Source: Gyromitra esculenta
Lineage: Eukaryota; Ascomycota; Pezizomycetes; Pezizales; Discinaceae
Length of the DNA stretch: 64,000 bases
Direction: 5' to 3'
NCBI GenBank assembly: GCA_038503075.1
Contig: JBCAML010000019.1
Coordinates: forward strand, 868,001-932,000
Numbering within the stretch: position 1 is the first letter of the stretch; each line of letters opens with the position of its first letter. Position numbers and translations under genes: made by a program. Shown in pieces: positions 11,279-22,935 of the stretch. Under the pieces are notes generated by a model, which was given only the letters and a program-made list of their open reading frames with translations, made no database searches and was not told where the DNA came from.

Positions 11279-12721
11279 TCACTATTACTACGTATATGAC
11301 GACGACGATTCATGTATATTTTTATTTGACTTGCATTCTTTCATTGTTTCATTGTAAATTATCTGGCGCAGCTTGTTAATTTAGGCAGAATTTAAGGGGA
11401 TGTATATTCCTCTATATTGTATAGCTAACGGGAGCTGTTTCTCGTATTAGTCAATCTATTCATAATTACCTACATATATTCCCAAGAACTTAGGCCGTGC
11501 TAGCAGTCCCAGTCCATATTCACCCCCGGCCCAACCGAAATGAGATCTTAATAATATTATTTACAAAACCCATGATGCGTATATGTAACACCAGGTGATG
11601 CAAGAAAATAGCGACCAACCCACCTCTTAGGTTGAACCAAGGTTGGCAGGCTATCCTAACTATAATGCTAAAATTGGAACCTGCTACCCAGACTCTCACC
11701 ATCACGACCTCCAGGCCACGTACGAGTACGAAAGTCCCCCCTTATTGTGAGAAATCTGCTGTACTCAAACCCGAGTGAGAGATTGTGCATCATTATTCGC
11801 CGTGGCTATCTTAAACCTATACTATCCTCGATCAGCCAAATGTCAGGAGGGTCAGTTGTATCTCTCACTGGACAAAAATTGGCTACTCTGCCGGATATAA
11901 ACAGGTTTTCTTACCAAAATCTCTAGCATTTGGCTAATCAGGGATAGACTACTCAAATTCCGTGTTAGTGACCGCCAAGCCTAAATCACAGCCACAGCCA
12001 CAGCCACAGCCACGCTCAGAGCCACGTCCACGATACCCACAACCACAATCTAAAACCTAATTTGGAAAGCAGAGTCTCTATCCAAAAATTTGTGCTTTAA
12101 CGTTTCTAATATCGAGTATATGTTTTTCTCTTAATATAGTGATCCATATATGTATTTTAAAAGCATGATACGTTATTATTTTTGCTTGTGGATGCAGTCC
12201 CGCACACATACTGCACTAGTTGCCAACTTTAGCTTCAGTCCATCGTGTTTGTGATATCACTCAGTATTCTATTTCACAAATTCTCTCACGGTTTGCATGT
12301 TAGTTGTGCGTTTATGCCAACAACCAAGTTATTGCTAGGGATTCTTGCCGTGAAGTAGACACGAGGCTTACCTATGCATTATCCGCTTCAGATCATGCTT
12401 GCTTGTAGTCGTCGCTGACTTTGAGTTGGTAGTTTCATCGAAGAGTTCACGTATCCAGGATGATGAGTTGTGCCTCTTCGATGCCGGCTAGTCTCAAATT
12501 GGGGGGGTGGTTTTTTTTTTGCGTGGTATTCATTATTATTTCTTCATGGCGAAATTAAGATAACGGGTTTTCCAGCATTGTATAGCAGGTAAAACCTAAC
12601 CTCCAAGTACTCGGAACTCCAAGAAACCCCATTCTTCGCTAGAAGACGTCATAGTCAATCCCTCTCCTCCAGAATTCTTTTTTCAACAATCAAAATGCCC
12701 CAGGGACCGAACTAGCAGTCT
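11279..12721. other. Convergent 3' intergenic region
   Basis: Lies between the 3' ends of the subtilisin gene (+) and the RRM gene (-). It contains a (CAGCCA)4 microsatellite and otherwise nothing recognised. Confidence 0.5.
11989..12012. repeat. (CAGCCA)4 hexanucleotide repeat
   Basis: Four perfect tandem copies of CAGCCA in intergenic DNA, followed by degenerate copies. Confidence 0.9.
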
Positions 12722-13456
12722 CTAGTTTCTCTGGTCGCGCCAGCCGCCGCCACCGCCGCCACCACCTCCATATCCTAAAATGAAAGAGTGAGCATGATCG
12801 CATTCAATATATGGCAAAAGTATTAAACTTACCACCACCGCCACCCTGGTATCCACCTCCACCGCCGCCACCTCGGTTGTATCCACCTCCGCCACCACCA
12901 CCGCCACCACGACGGTCTTCAGCGACGACAACAATGATTCTGCGTCCCTCGAATCTACAGAAAAAAAGATTAGTAAGGATAAAATTATACACAATACAAA
13001 GATTAAGAAACATACTCGACATCGTTCATTTCGGTCATAGCGGTATTGGCATCCGTTTCGTTGGTGTACTTCACAAAGCCAAACCCACGCGAGCGGCCAG
13101 TCTCACGGTCCTTGACGACAACCTGCAGTGGGAAAGAAAAAACCATTAGATTTTTATTCTCTCATTAAATCAAATAGGAGTAAAAAATTCGAAGAAAGAA
13201 ACTTACGGCTTCTTCGACTTCACCAAACTCCTCGAACTTTTGGCGGAGCGAATTATCGTCCGTGTTCCAAGAAAGGGATCTATAATAAGCAGAATTATTA
13301 TTTTAGCAAGCGAATCGAAAAACATCGTGCACACACACAAGCGAATAGGCGGGGTAAGTGGGGTAACGATGAGGTGTCGAACGGTAACGATAAGAACAGA
13401 TGGCAGGGAAAAACGAGAGGGAAGTGAATAACTAACCTGATAAAAAGTTTCGACAT
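12722..13456 (-). CDS. Glycine-rich RRM RNA-binding protein (complete)
   Basis: Five exons on the minus strand: 13456-13437, 13279-13207, 13122-13016, 12954-12833, 12774-12722; 124 residues. It opens MSKLFIRSLSWNT (RNP2-like LFIRSL), has RNP1 RGFGFVKY at about residues 43-50, ends its RRM with [13 protein letters not shown] and then runs into nine- and seven-glycine blocks broken by Tyr and Arg, closing GWRDQRN. This is the usual single-RRM plus Gly-rich tail design of small fungal, plant and cyanobacterial GRPs, which bind RNA and often respond to cold or stress. The gene has an intron after only 20 coding bases, common in these genes. It is a paralogue of the partial gene at 1-433 in opposite orientation. 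Confidence 0.9.
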
Positions 13457-14574
13457 TGCTGCGAATACAATTTACGACGACTCAATGGAGCGGAATAAAC
13501 TAAACTGAAGATGTAAGTTAACACCGTGTTCGAGAACGCTGTGCATAGTGCATTTGGGAATAACATACCTCGACGAAGAGAAAAGAGTGAATAGTTACTT
13601 GTAGCTGCGTGTATTTGCAGATACGGTGAAATTGGTTGTCTTTACTAAAAAGTAAGAGACGGTTGCGGGATGAGGAAGGAAGAGAGGGAGGGAGAAAAAT
13701 ATTTTGGTTGTGTAGCGAGTGGGAAGAGCGGGGTATGTATCCCTGTGATTTGCCCCCAACGAAAACTCTTCAATAAAACGACCTGATGGTGCGATTTTCT
13801 ATAATTCGTTTTTTACAACTCAAGCAAAAGATTATTTCTTTGTAGAAATGTGCTTCTCGGGCGTCCTAAGCACGTAAAATCTAGATCATTTTCGACAAAC
13901 GATTGGGGTACGAGACCTAATCCCATAGCCCGACCAACTCGAGTGACCGAGCATGATACACAAAGTACTCCAACAACTCCATGTACTCGTATCTAACTTA
14001 TAATGTCTCACCTTCCCAATTTCGGCAACACATACATATACTCTCTTCAGTATTTGTAAGTACACCCTGTTCCTAAACTCTTATTCCCCGACTTATTCCC
14101 CGTTTTCGCGGCTCCTCGACTGGGATTTGGACGGGATTCTTATCTCGCCAAAGCAGTGAACGCACGAGACCAAATAGACACCATTACAGATCGTCTTTGC
14201 TGATACCCAAGGATAAGTGCGGTCCAGTTAGTTGGAGGTTTCATTTTGACCAAGGGCATACCCCTGGTTTAAAAGGTATTTTCGCCTCGAGAAGTAGCCC
14301 GAATCATTCTGTCGGAGAGACCCTGTAAATCGGCCAGCCCAATCACGTGTGATCCATAATCTCTTCAACTTCTATACGAGGATTCTCCCACCGCACGTAT
14401 TCTGCTACAGAGACAGGAGAACTGATTGCTAATGGTCTTTGTAAGTACATTTAGGATATGGGTTCGGCAAATTAAACATCTGTTACGCGACATCTGGCTC
14501 CCCAATCTAAGCAGGAATTGACATGTAGATCTCGGCTTACATGAATTGGCTATGGCCTTAGCCCTAATACATCA

Positions 14575-14813
14575 CAGATACCATAGGAACTGGGCAAATA
14601 CAGACCGTTACCGAGAGGAGACGTCTGGGATACGATCCCAGTAACAGAGCAGATCAAGCCAATGCTGGGGAGTTTTCTCTGCGAACGGACTCTAACAACC
14701 TCGGCTGAGCTGTCTTCCCTTAGTTTTTGATGGAAATTTATCCCCTAAGAGGTATAGTATCCAGACACCCCCTCTTGGCAACGGTCTGTATTTACTTAGT
14801 CTCTACGGCACTG
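14575..14813. mobile_element. Inverted-repeat element (MITE-like)
   Basis: Arms of about 60 bp: the left arm has AAATACAGACCGTTACCGAG, and the complement of the right arm has AAATACAGACCGTTGCCAAG, followed in both by GTCTGG. The right end is flanked by TA; the left flank reads CA, so the left boundary is uncertain. No coding capacity. Confidence 0.6.
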
Positions 14814-15175
14814 TATGGGGTTGTCGAGGGGAGGGGTATAACGAGGCTTGGCGACCTTGGCAAATAAATTAATATTTGTTGCTGGGTTGGGTCTTTGTGA
14901 ATCGTTGACCGTTGGGTTAAACTCAAGGTCGTGATCGTTCAGACTCATCGGCTTTGATACCCTTTTGGCTTCAACATTTAGGCACTTAGCACTGTGAACC
15001 AGTAGAGTGACTGTGCCCCAAATGCCCCTTCAGTTCACTATCTACTGACAATTTGAATAGCAACACACCTCTAGAATTCAGCTCCTTTAAAGAAGAAACA
15101 CAGAAGCAGCGGCCGGTGGGGCAAAGAGGTGTCTGACTCCTCAGCAACTAAGTGCTCATAGCAATGATATTCGTA

Positions 15176-15286
15176 TTCTCATGACATTTTTAAAATGGGC
15201 CAGGTCCGCATATCATATAAACTGCCCTAAACCTACCTATTTTATATGGGATGCAGAGGTAGCCTGTTTTAAAAACGTCATGAGAA
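15176..15286. mobile_element. MITE, family A copy 1
   Basis: TA-flanked (15174-15175 and 15287-15288) with arms TTCTCATGACATTTTTAAAA and the complement TTCTCATGACGTTTTTAAAA. It shares CGTATT, TGAC-TTTTTA-AATGGGC and AGGTCC with copy 4 at 43163-43302, so I place it in family A. Ends are approximate. Confidence 0.65.
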
Positions 15287-15775
15287 TACAAATATAACCT
15301 CTTGATGCGTGCATGCACATACAGAGTGCATGTAGAGTACCGTACAAACTCGTGGAATTCGACCTGACGCAAGTGCAGCACTAGCACAAAGTCGGCAAGT
15401 CTTTTCGTGACTTACATGCGGAATTGTGACTTTAGCCACAGAAAAATTTCTGGTTTAAGGATAGCGCTTCATTAGCGAATTTCACGAGTTTATACGTTAT
15501 GTATGACATACATGTATTCTACACCGCCAGGCTGATCTTGCTTATTAATTTCTATTCGAACCATAAAGGGTAACGAAAGTAACGTTTTACAGGCGACCCC
15601 TTTGTCCCCGGCATTTGGGGCATCCCCACCATCAGCATTTAGGGCAATATCGACAAACAAACCTCCCCGTTATCGCCTCGTGCAAAACCTGTCCTCCTTT
15701 CACGCTATACGAACCAGCTAAGGGCTATTACTGGACTAGGCGAGGCCATTGCTATCAATTGACAGATTATTCACA

Positions 15776-17109
15776 ATGCTCGAAGAATCCAAAATCTCCA
15801 AGCTTATCACCCAGCACCGGCCAGCCATGAGCTACTACGAAGACCTGTACCGAAGGCTTCACGCCAACCCCGAGCTTTCCAGGCAAGAGAGTGCAACCGC
15901 TGCCATAATCGCAACCCATCTAAAAACGTTAGATGGGTTTGAAATCCGTGGTAACATCGGTGGCCATGGTGTCGTCGGGGTCCTCAGGAACGGCGCAGGT
16001 AAAACCGTACTTCTCCGAGCCGACATGGATGCGCTGCCCCTGAAAGAGCAGACTGGCCTAGAGTATGCAAGCACCAAGAGGATGATTGATATAGCGGACA
16101 ACATTGAAAAGCCGGTAATGCATGCGTGTGGTCACGACATGCACATATCGTCTTTGCTAGCTGCCTCGGAGCTTTTACATGCGTGCCGAAGCTCCTGGTC
16201 CGGTACGCTCCTCGCCCTATTTCAACCGGACGAGGAGCATGGCGCCGGCGCGCAAGCTATGATCGATGATGGGCTGTATGATGAGAAGAAACACGCCGTT
16301 CCAAAGCCGGATATTGTTCTCGGCGGACACGTTATGCCCGGGAGAGCAGGGCAAATTAGCACCCGTGCGGGAGTATTTAACAGTGCAGCAGATAGCTTTA
16401 TAGCGACACTATATGGCCGCGGTGGCCATGGGAGCCGGCCGCACACAACGGTCGACCCCGTGGTGCTAGCGAGTAGCACGGTGCTACGGCTGCAGACCAT
16501 TGTGAGTCGAGAGACAAATCCTCAGGAAGCCGTGGTAGTCACTGTTGGATCCTTGCAGGCTGGGGCTACGGAGAATATCATTAGCTCAGAGGCAACTATG
16601 CGGATAAATATGAGGACGCTCAGTGCACCATCGCGAGCGCGTGTCAAAGCAGCTATTGTGCGTATCATCAAGGCCGAGTGCGAGGCCTCCGGTTGCCCCA
16701 AACCACCACTGATACAGCAGACGGGTTCATATCCTCTACTCTACAACGATGAGGCTGTTACCGAAATTGTCGCACAAGCAATGAGGGGTCATTTTGGCAA
16801 AGACTTTGGGACAAATGCGCCGATCTCAATGGGGAGCGAGGACTTTGCAAATTTAGCCGATCCAGTATCGGCGCCAGGCTGCTTCTGGACTTACGGAGGG
16901 ATCGATCTACAGCAATGGGATGATGCGGAGAAGAATGGAAAACTTGACGAGATTCCAGGTAACTAATTCTGACCTGTGACACTATCGCAAATTACTAATA
17001 CCTCGTGCATATAGGCAATCATAGTGCATCCTTTAGACCCGTGATTCAACCGACTTTGACAGTTGCTATTGATGCTTTTGCTACTGCAGCATTGGCGTTC
17101 TTAATTTGA
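15776..17109 (+). CDS. M20D metallopeptidase-family amidohydrolase (hippurate/IAA-amino-acid hydrolase type)
   Basis: Two exons, 15776-16958 and 17015-17109; 425 residues. ATG at 15776 has a good context (TCACAATGC). Metal and catalytic residues of the M20D family are visible: HACGHDMH (Cys118, His120), the glutamates in FQPDEEHGAGA (Glu153/154), His185 in LGGHVMP, and the C-terminal His in NHSASF. That last ligand comes from the short second exon, so splicing is needed for activity. The dimerisation-type insert is at GRGGHGSRPH. No signal peptide, so probably cytosolic. Family knowledge: these enzymes hydrolyse N-acyl or N-aryl amino acid amides (hippurate, IAA conjugates, N-acetyl amino acids). 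Substrate cannot be told from sequence. It converges on the gene at 17777-20056. Confidence 0.92.
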
Positions 17110-17776
17110 ATACATATTGTGGCAAGTGGGTAGTGGATGAGCGATTGTATTCTAGAATTTTCTTTATACCATTAGAAATAGAAGCCATACCTTCAAGTAG
17201 TTAGCGGTGAAGGCCAGGGCTGGAAATTGGTTTCGAAGCATTGTCTAATTGAGCGTAAATTTCCTGGGACTGGACTTTCTTTTCTTTCGAGTATACAATA
17301 TTTTGTATTTAATTGAGATACAAAGTAAGAACTCTGTAGGGTATCCAACGGAGCTCAGAGCAAAGAGTAGAAGGCTAAGGAGTTAAATACAAGAAGCTAA
17401 AAATAAGAAGAAAAAATGAGATAGCGCGAGTGGGAAAAGCACAAATGAAGAAGCGGACAACTTTGCCAGGTCGATAGGCTCAGAGAAACATAACTCCCTA
17501 CTTTAGAACATCCCTTCCTTCGTAAGAACCCTTAGTATGCTAGAAATAGGTAGCTGAATAAACAAGTATGATCATTTTGTTCCCGCGTGTGTCCTTTGTT
17601 AAAAGAAACGGAGAGCATGAAGACCCTCCCTGCAAAAAAAGAAGAAAGCAGCAAGTCAATTGAAAGTAGGCAATTTTACCCCCCAACTGAAGGTTAAGCG
17701 CGCCCTGGGGCGAAATATCATGACTTTTCTACGTCACTCGTGCTTGCTTTCCTCCACTCCTAAATATAAGCCTGTG
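17110..17776. other. Convergent 3' intergenic region
   Basis: AT-rich spacer between two convergent genes; nothing specific seen. Confidence 0.5.
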
Positions 17777-20056
17777 TTATGATCTGTTTTCGTCAAAGCA
17801 ACCCTCAATCTCCGCTCTTCCGAGACTATACCCTCTACAGAACTCTCGATGTTGGAGTTCATTATCTTTGAGCTCTTCTAGGCAGGTTTTCAGGCTGTCT
17901 CGCTCTCTACGTACTATCTGCCCTAATAGGTCTCTACTGATAGTAGAGAGCAGTGTGGACGATCTCATTGCATCATGCAAATCCACAAATGCCCACGCCA
18001 ACCCTATCAATAATCCCGTATTCCCAATCGGCCGCATAGATGAGTGCAACATCATGAGCGCAAACTCTGAGTGCCAATTCCCTAGAACTTCTTTGAGAGA
18101 TTCCGGTTCTGGGAGCCCGTAGCTCTTCATCATTTCCAGCCCAAGCTCAACAAGACCTACGCTCTCTGTTCGACGAACTTCGTCCATGCCGGCGACGCCG
18201 GGAGTTTCAAGACCAAAGCCAGATTGGGCACGCAGAAGACGGAGGATCGAGCAGACGGTTTTGGAGGTAGTTTTGGCGGGAATGCTGATGAAGGACTCGA
18301 GGAGGCATGGGTGGGTGAACCAGAGGGGAAGTAATTTTTCCATGTTTGGAGTTGTGGTCATTTTGATAGCGGAGCTCAAGACTGGAAAAGGCAGTGTTGG
18401 AGATGACAATGGTTGGTCTGGGAGGTCGCTGATTAAGATTGGCGAAAATACTGGGTAGTCGACGCAGACATCTTGATTTTGAAAGAAATTAATAGACGTG
18501 ATCTCGGTTTGGCCGGTGAATGACCAGTAGAGTCGTGGATCAGGACGTCCTAAGGAGTCAATCCATCGCTGGACGGCCTCGACCTCGGTTTGTGTGAATG
18601 ATCCAAACATCCTTCCCTCCCAAGATATCTCTTCGATTAGTTTGCTCCTTTTGCTATCACCCTTGTATACCCAAGGTTTCATATTGCTCAGATCATCTAG
18701 AAACTCCATTTGCCACTGCTTTGAAGCAAAAGAATTTGGTTCAAGCCAATTGACCAAAGTCCGACGCCCAATCTTCATTCTACTGCTGCAGTGTATTTTG
18801 TGTGCTACAGGCGCTTTGGCTTGGAATATCTTGACTACTTCGGCTTCGTGTTCGCTGCGGGGGAAAGAGTCGACGGCAGGCTTTTTCTGGGATGGACAAT
18901 CGGGTGTTGAAGAGAGACCTTGAGAGAGAACGAAACCTGCCTGAACACGTTTCCAGGCTTGCTGAGCTGCGACATCTCCCTGCACCCTCTGTATGTACTC
19001 GATATATCCAATTACGGCTTGCATTGCTATCGCTGTGTGACCTGAATCGGCGTTGTCGATGGAAATATGGAGGAGGAAGTAATACGCATTTATCTTTAAT
19101 TCCTTAAGTTCTCTGGAGACCTTCAACGTCTCTAGTGCCACCCCTTCAAAATGCATATTGAAACCGAGGATCTCTGGTAAGAACTGATGCGGGAAAAGAG
19201 ATATCAGTAGTTGAGCGGTTGCTGCTTTCCAGGAGCATAGTTCGTCCATTTTGTGTCGTGGATGTATATAATCGGCGGCGTCACCAGCCGGTAGCCCAGG
19301 CTCAAACCCTTTCATCAGCTCATGATAGATATGAACGTGATTCTTTTCCAAATCTCCATCTCCCAGTTCTTCCGATAGTACTTGCCAAGCGTCTTTTGCC
19401 GTTCGACGGAGAGCAAAGGGGGTCGTGATTTTGTTGATGTGGCCCAACCAAGCACCATCGACAAATTTAACGGGAGATATCTGTTTGAGCCACCATATAG
19501 CTTCTTCTCTGTCCTTAAACAGCTCTCTCGAGCATCCCGCCCTCCTGCCTGCCAAATACTTTTCCCATTGCTGAGCGATCTTGTCGTTATCGTTTCGCAG
19601 GAAATTTGCCAGATTCTCTCGTGAGTAATTTTCGATCGACAGGATTCCGGTTTCCGGTTTCTTGCGCGCATCTGCAAGCGTTTCCGAGAAAAGTGAGATC
19701 AATAAATCTCTCGCTTGCGGTAAAATCTCTGGGTATTTCTCAAGATGTTGCAGTTTGAAATACAAAGTTTTGTAGAGTTGCACCTCCTCGGCTTGGTCGC
19801 CGTCTCGTTTCTCCTCTGGATCGGATACGTCTAGAATCGCTGCATCCTTTTCGTCAGAGGAAGTTTTAGCTATCAATATCAGGCTACGTGGTAACTCACC
19901 TTCCTTCTCTTTAGCTCCCTTCCTTAAAAAGAGCCTTACTTTGGTTTCGTGCGTTCGAATAACCGATAACGTAGAAATAAAGAATGCAAACATGACGATT
20001 GAGAGCGCCTGCGGAAAAGACATATCGATATTGATTTCGAGAGGTATGATTCTCAT
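17777..20056 (-). CDS. Membrane-anchored heme-oxygenase-like (iron-containing redox enzyme family) protein
   Basis: Single-exon gene of 759 residues starting at ATG 20056. A hydrophobic segment at about residues 13-33 (SFPQALSIVMFAFFISTLSV) looks like a signal anchor. The middle (about 185-350) resembles the heme-oxygenase-like fold of the Haem_oxygenas_2 family: an EELGDGDLEKNH stretch (Glu229/230, His240) and DNADSGH (Asp334/337, His340), which fit the Glu/His and D-x-x-H pattern of di-iron HDO enzymes. The C-terminal 400 residues are unrecognised. Family knowledge: HDO enzymes use a labile di-iron centre for oxidative cleavage or N-oxygenation. The reaction here is unknown. The gene is intact. 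Alternative: a non-catalytic HO-fold protein. Confidence 0.72.
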   Translation of the reverse strand: MRIIPLEINIDMSFPQALSIVMFAFFISTLSVIRTHETKVRLFLRKGAKEKEGELPRSLILIAKTSSDEKDAAILDVSDPEEKRDGDQAEEVQLYKTLYFKLQHLEKYPEILPQARDLLISLFSETLADARKKPETGILSIENYSRENLANFLRNDNDKIAQQWEKYLAGRRAGCSRELFKDREEAIWWLKQISPVKFVDGAWLGHINKITTPFALRRTAKDAWQVLSEELGDGDLEKNHVHIYHELMKGFEPGLPAGDAADYIHPRHKMDELCSWKAATAQLLISLFPHQFLPEILGFNMHFEGVALETLKVSRELKELKINAYYFLLHISIDNADSGHTAIAMQAVIGYIEYIQRVQGDVAAQQAWKRVQAGFVLSQGLSSTPDCPSQKKPAVDSFPRSEHEAEVVKIFQAKAPVAHKIHCSSRMKIGRRTLVNWLEPNSFASKQWQMEFLDDLSNMKPWVYKGDSKRSKLIEEISWEGRMFGSFTQTEVEAVQRWIDSLGRPDPRLYWSFTGQTEITSINFFQNQDVCVDYPVFSPILISDLPDQPLSSPTLPFPVLSSAIKMTTTPNMEKLLPLWFTHPCLLESFISIPAKTTSKTVCSILRLLRAQSGFGLETPGVAGMDEVRRTESVGLVELGLEMMKSYGLPEPESLKEVLGNWHSEFALMMLHSSMRPIGNTGLLIGLAWAFVDLHDAMRSSTLLSTISRDLLGQIVRRERDSLKTCLEELKDNELQHREFCRGYSLGRAEIEGCFDENRS

Positions 20057-20703
20057 TACCTATGGGTGTAGGTGTTGGTTTTGGTTGATTGGGATATTGA
20101 AGTCAATAAGAGAAAGTTCATGTAGATAATCAGACTGGCGCACAATATCACGAAAGGCCTAACACCACACAGCCGGAAGGTATCCGAATGGCGTTATTTC
20201 CCTGTTTCTTCCTCTCCCCTTCAGCTGCCAAGCAGCATCACGCATACCGACGACGTGTTTTGGAAGGTAGCAATGCATATCATGTAAGTAATCGATCACA
20301 TCAACGCATCTCTTGTCATATCTAGTAGTACTCAGCACCGAATCAGTACTAAATTGCCTGCTGCTCAGTTACCAATGTGGTAGCTGAGTACTAATTGGAT
20401 GCATTCTGGTAAAAAATGAGAAGCACCCCAGAGCAGTAAAGTGGACCGAGACACCCTAGACAATCGATCTGACAACTTCATGTAGAATCATGGCGATGGA
20501 TGACAACCAGAAACTACACTAGAAGTCACACCGACGAGAGGTCGCCTATGCCAGTTCTACGGTCGCAATTCTACAAGTGCCGAGAGAAAAAACGTTTTCT
20601 TGCAGGGCCACAGTGGCCTTGCATAATGGAAGATATCTGCTAGTTCTCAGGGTGTTCTTGTGAAAAAGGTGTTATGGTGTGTTTATTAGTAATCGTCGAA
20701 CTA

Positions 20704-20826
20704 CTCGTATTCCGTTGACGTTTGTGAAATGGGCTGCCTTTGCATTCCATGCAATATCATACATTGAGCACGACTTTGTAGGGTATGTCAACCTGGCTCA
20801 TTTCACAAACGTCAACGGGATATGAG
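20704..20826. mobile_element. MITE, family A copy 2
   Basis: TA flanks at 20702-20703 and 20827-20828. The left arm reads CTCGTATTCCGTTGACGTTT, the complement of the right arm CTCATATCCCGTTGACGTTT, and both go on with GTGAAATG. 123 bp, non-coding. Confidence 0.8.
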
Positions 20827-20888
20827 TAGTATTAGTAGATCTGAAGTTTGTGATTAAATTTCGACTTTTGCTGGTCTGAGGTAATCTA

Positions 20889-21023
20889 TTCGGGGCAGAC
20901 ATGAAGAACCCGAAAATGTCTTTTTATCTGGTAAGATATTTTAATTTGCTCTCCCTAGCCACATTATCTGGTTGATTGGTCAACTTCTGCTCGCATTTTC
21001 GGGTTCTTCATGCTTGCCCCAAG
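20889..21023. mobile_element. MITE, family B copy 1
   Basis: TA flanks at 20887-20888 and 21024-21025. Ends TTCGGGGCAGACATGAAGAA and, on the complement, CTTGGGGCAAGCATGAAGAA, then CCCGAAAATG on both arms. 135 bp, non-coding. Confidence 0.8.
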
Positions 21024-22026
21024 TAGCCCTGACTCCAAATTTTATGGGAAGACATCCAGTGACTAACGGCCATGTCAATGAGGGATAGTGATTGGTCTAC
21101 GCGCCATTCACACCATTCGGCAATTAAATCATTTCCCCTGCATTACTAGGCTCTTAATTCTCACCGCATTCCCTAAATTCTGAAGACAGGAGTGTTTACC
21201 TTCAGAGCGGTGAGTTTGCTACCGTGATGTATTATTAAAGCTTAGTCATGTTATGTTCGTAACGAACTAGCCTAAGCTCGGACCACAGGTATATTGATTG
21301 ACACTCTGAATGGGTAGAAGGACCGATTTTCAGTTGAACACGCTTCTTATCTACTGGCTATAATTGGGTTTCAAGTTGACTACATCGGTTGGGGCATATA
21401 TTCCATCATATGGTCTGAGTTCAGCCCAGTTTATCATGACCGAACTTTATAAAAACGCTTATCAACAAAGGAAGCTAAGTTATGTCACGATTTCTAGAGT
21501 GCTGACAAGCAAAAAGATATCCGGGCGATCCCGGAGAGCACGGATGAAACACCTATGATAGTCATACAAACAGTGTCAGAAAACAGGAAATGCTGTCAAG
21601 ATTTCCACAAAAGGATAGTTCATCGGTCTTCACAAGGCATTCAGGCCAATTTGCCGGCATTCCGGTTTGGTAACTGAGTACTGAAAAAACAGCATAGTCC
21701 CTTTTCCGCACCAGACCGAGGACTACCCAGTAAACCATGGGGTATTCTGCACGATAAATTTTACAACCTCTTCTAAGAGGATACAAAGTGATCGAAATCT
21801 GGGGCCAAACCCCGCCAGATAGGAGTACGTCATCGTATGATCTCTTATTTGCGGTAGCTATCCCTACTTGTAATCACATTTTCAAAATTTTTACTCTAGG
21901 GGTCGTGATAGGAAAACGATCCAAAAAAACCCCTCATCTTGGAAAAATATTTTGGAGGCGTGGCAGCTTTCAACTATAGCGAATCATAATAGATAGGTAA
22001 TCAGATCCGCGGATGCAAAGCTAGTA

Positions 22027-22159
22027 TTCGGGGCAGGTATGAAGAGCCCGAAAATGTCTTTTGCTGGTAAGATCTTTTGATTTGCTCTCCTTAGCTACAT
22101 TATCGGGTTAATCAGCCAACTTCTGCCCACATTTTCGAGTTCTTCATGCCTGCTCCAAG
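22027..22159. mobile_element. MITE, family B copy 2
   Basis: About 133 bp, closely similar along its whole length to copy 1, including the interior (GGTAAGAT, TTTGATTTGCTCTCC). The left flank is TA; the right flank is TT, probably mutated. Confidence 0.8.
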
Positions 22160-22798
22160 TTCTAAGGTAGAATCAGCAGCTAGGCAGCCATATGTTTGCA
22201 AACATACATGTATTAGTAAGGAAACGGAGGGTGCAGGACAAGGATATATACTCTATGACCTAGATCTGTGTGGTGAGGAAAAAAGGAATTTTCACGATCC
22301 TAATTATTACAGATGCATAAAGCTGTCAGGTAATAGGATTGATAAGGGACACAGAACAAACGCAGTGAATTGCAGCAACCTAGGCCTATCAATACTTAGT
22401 CTTAGTCCCAACTAGAATAAAAGGAAAAAGAAAAAGTAGTGCCCCATATGTCAAACAGCAGCAACAACAAACTCGTTGAGGTGTCGATTATACAAAATTT
22501 CATCTCTTAAGTTTAGCTCGATTAAAACCATTGTTTCTTTTTATAAAATCGGGTTTTCTTTCACACCGACTCAAACTGCAAGATGGAATGAGGTAAGGAG
22601 GAGGCAAAGTTAAACGAACGACCCCCCCTTACACACGTGGGGGTTGAAGCAAGTGATAACCCTTTAAAAGTATAGTCTGGTAGGGTTTCCGAATTTCGAG
22701 TTTAAATTTCGAATTGTTTAGTGCGTCGGAGATCTGTTGAGAAAGGTGCTTTCCGCCAAGAATTTTACGGCAGTGCAACAATAAGGTGATCAACGGTA

Positions 22799-22935
22799 CA
22801 ATCGCTCCTAGGGTCGTGACGAAAGTAAGCTGCGAAGCTGCACTTTTGATATGAGTAACGAGGAATGGGGCTTGGAACTAGAAATTTCTATGGTTGCAAA
22901 AAGCACCAGCTTCGTCGCGACCCCAGGAGCGACTG
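22799..22935. mobile_element. TA-flanked inverted-repeat element
   Basis: TA at 22797-22798 and 22936-22937. Arms CAATCGCTCCTAGGGTCGTG and, on the complement, CAGTCGCTCCTGGGGTCGCG, then ACGAA on both. 137 bp, no coding capacity, one copy in this window. Confidence 0.75.

Larger units (their letters stand above)
13457..15775. other. Intergenic with two inverted-repeat elements
   Basis: The first 300 bp are the likely promoter/leader of the RRM gene. The rest holds elements at 14575-14813 and 15176-15286. No gene seen. Confidence 0.5.

Noticed and set aside
12811..13149. Proline-rich frame on the plus strand
   Set aside because: It is the antisense of the glycine-rich tail of the RRM gene.
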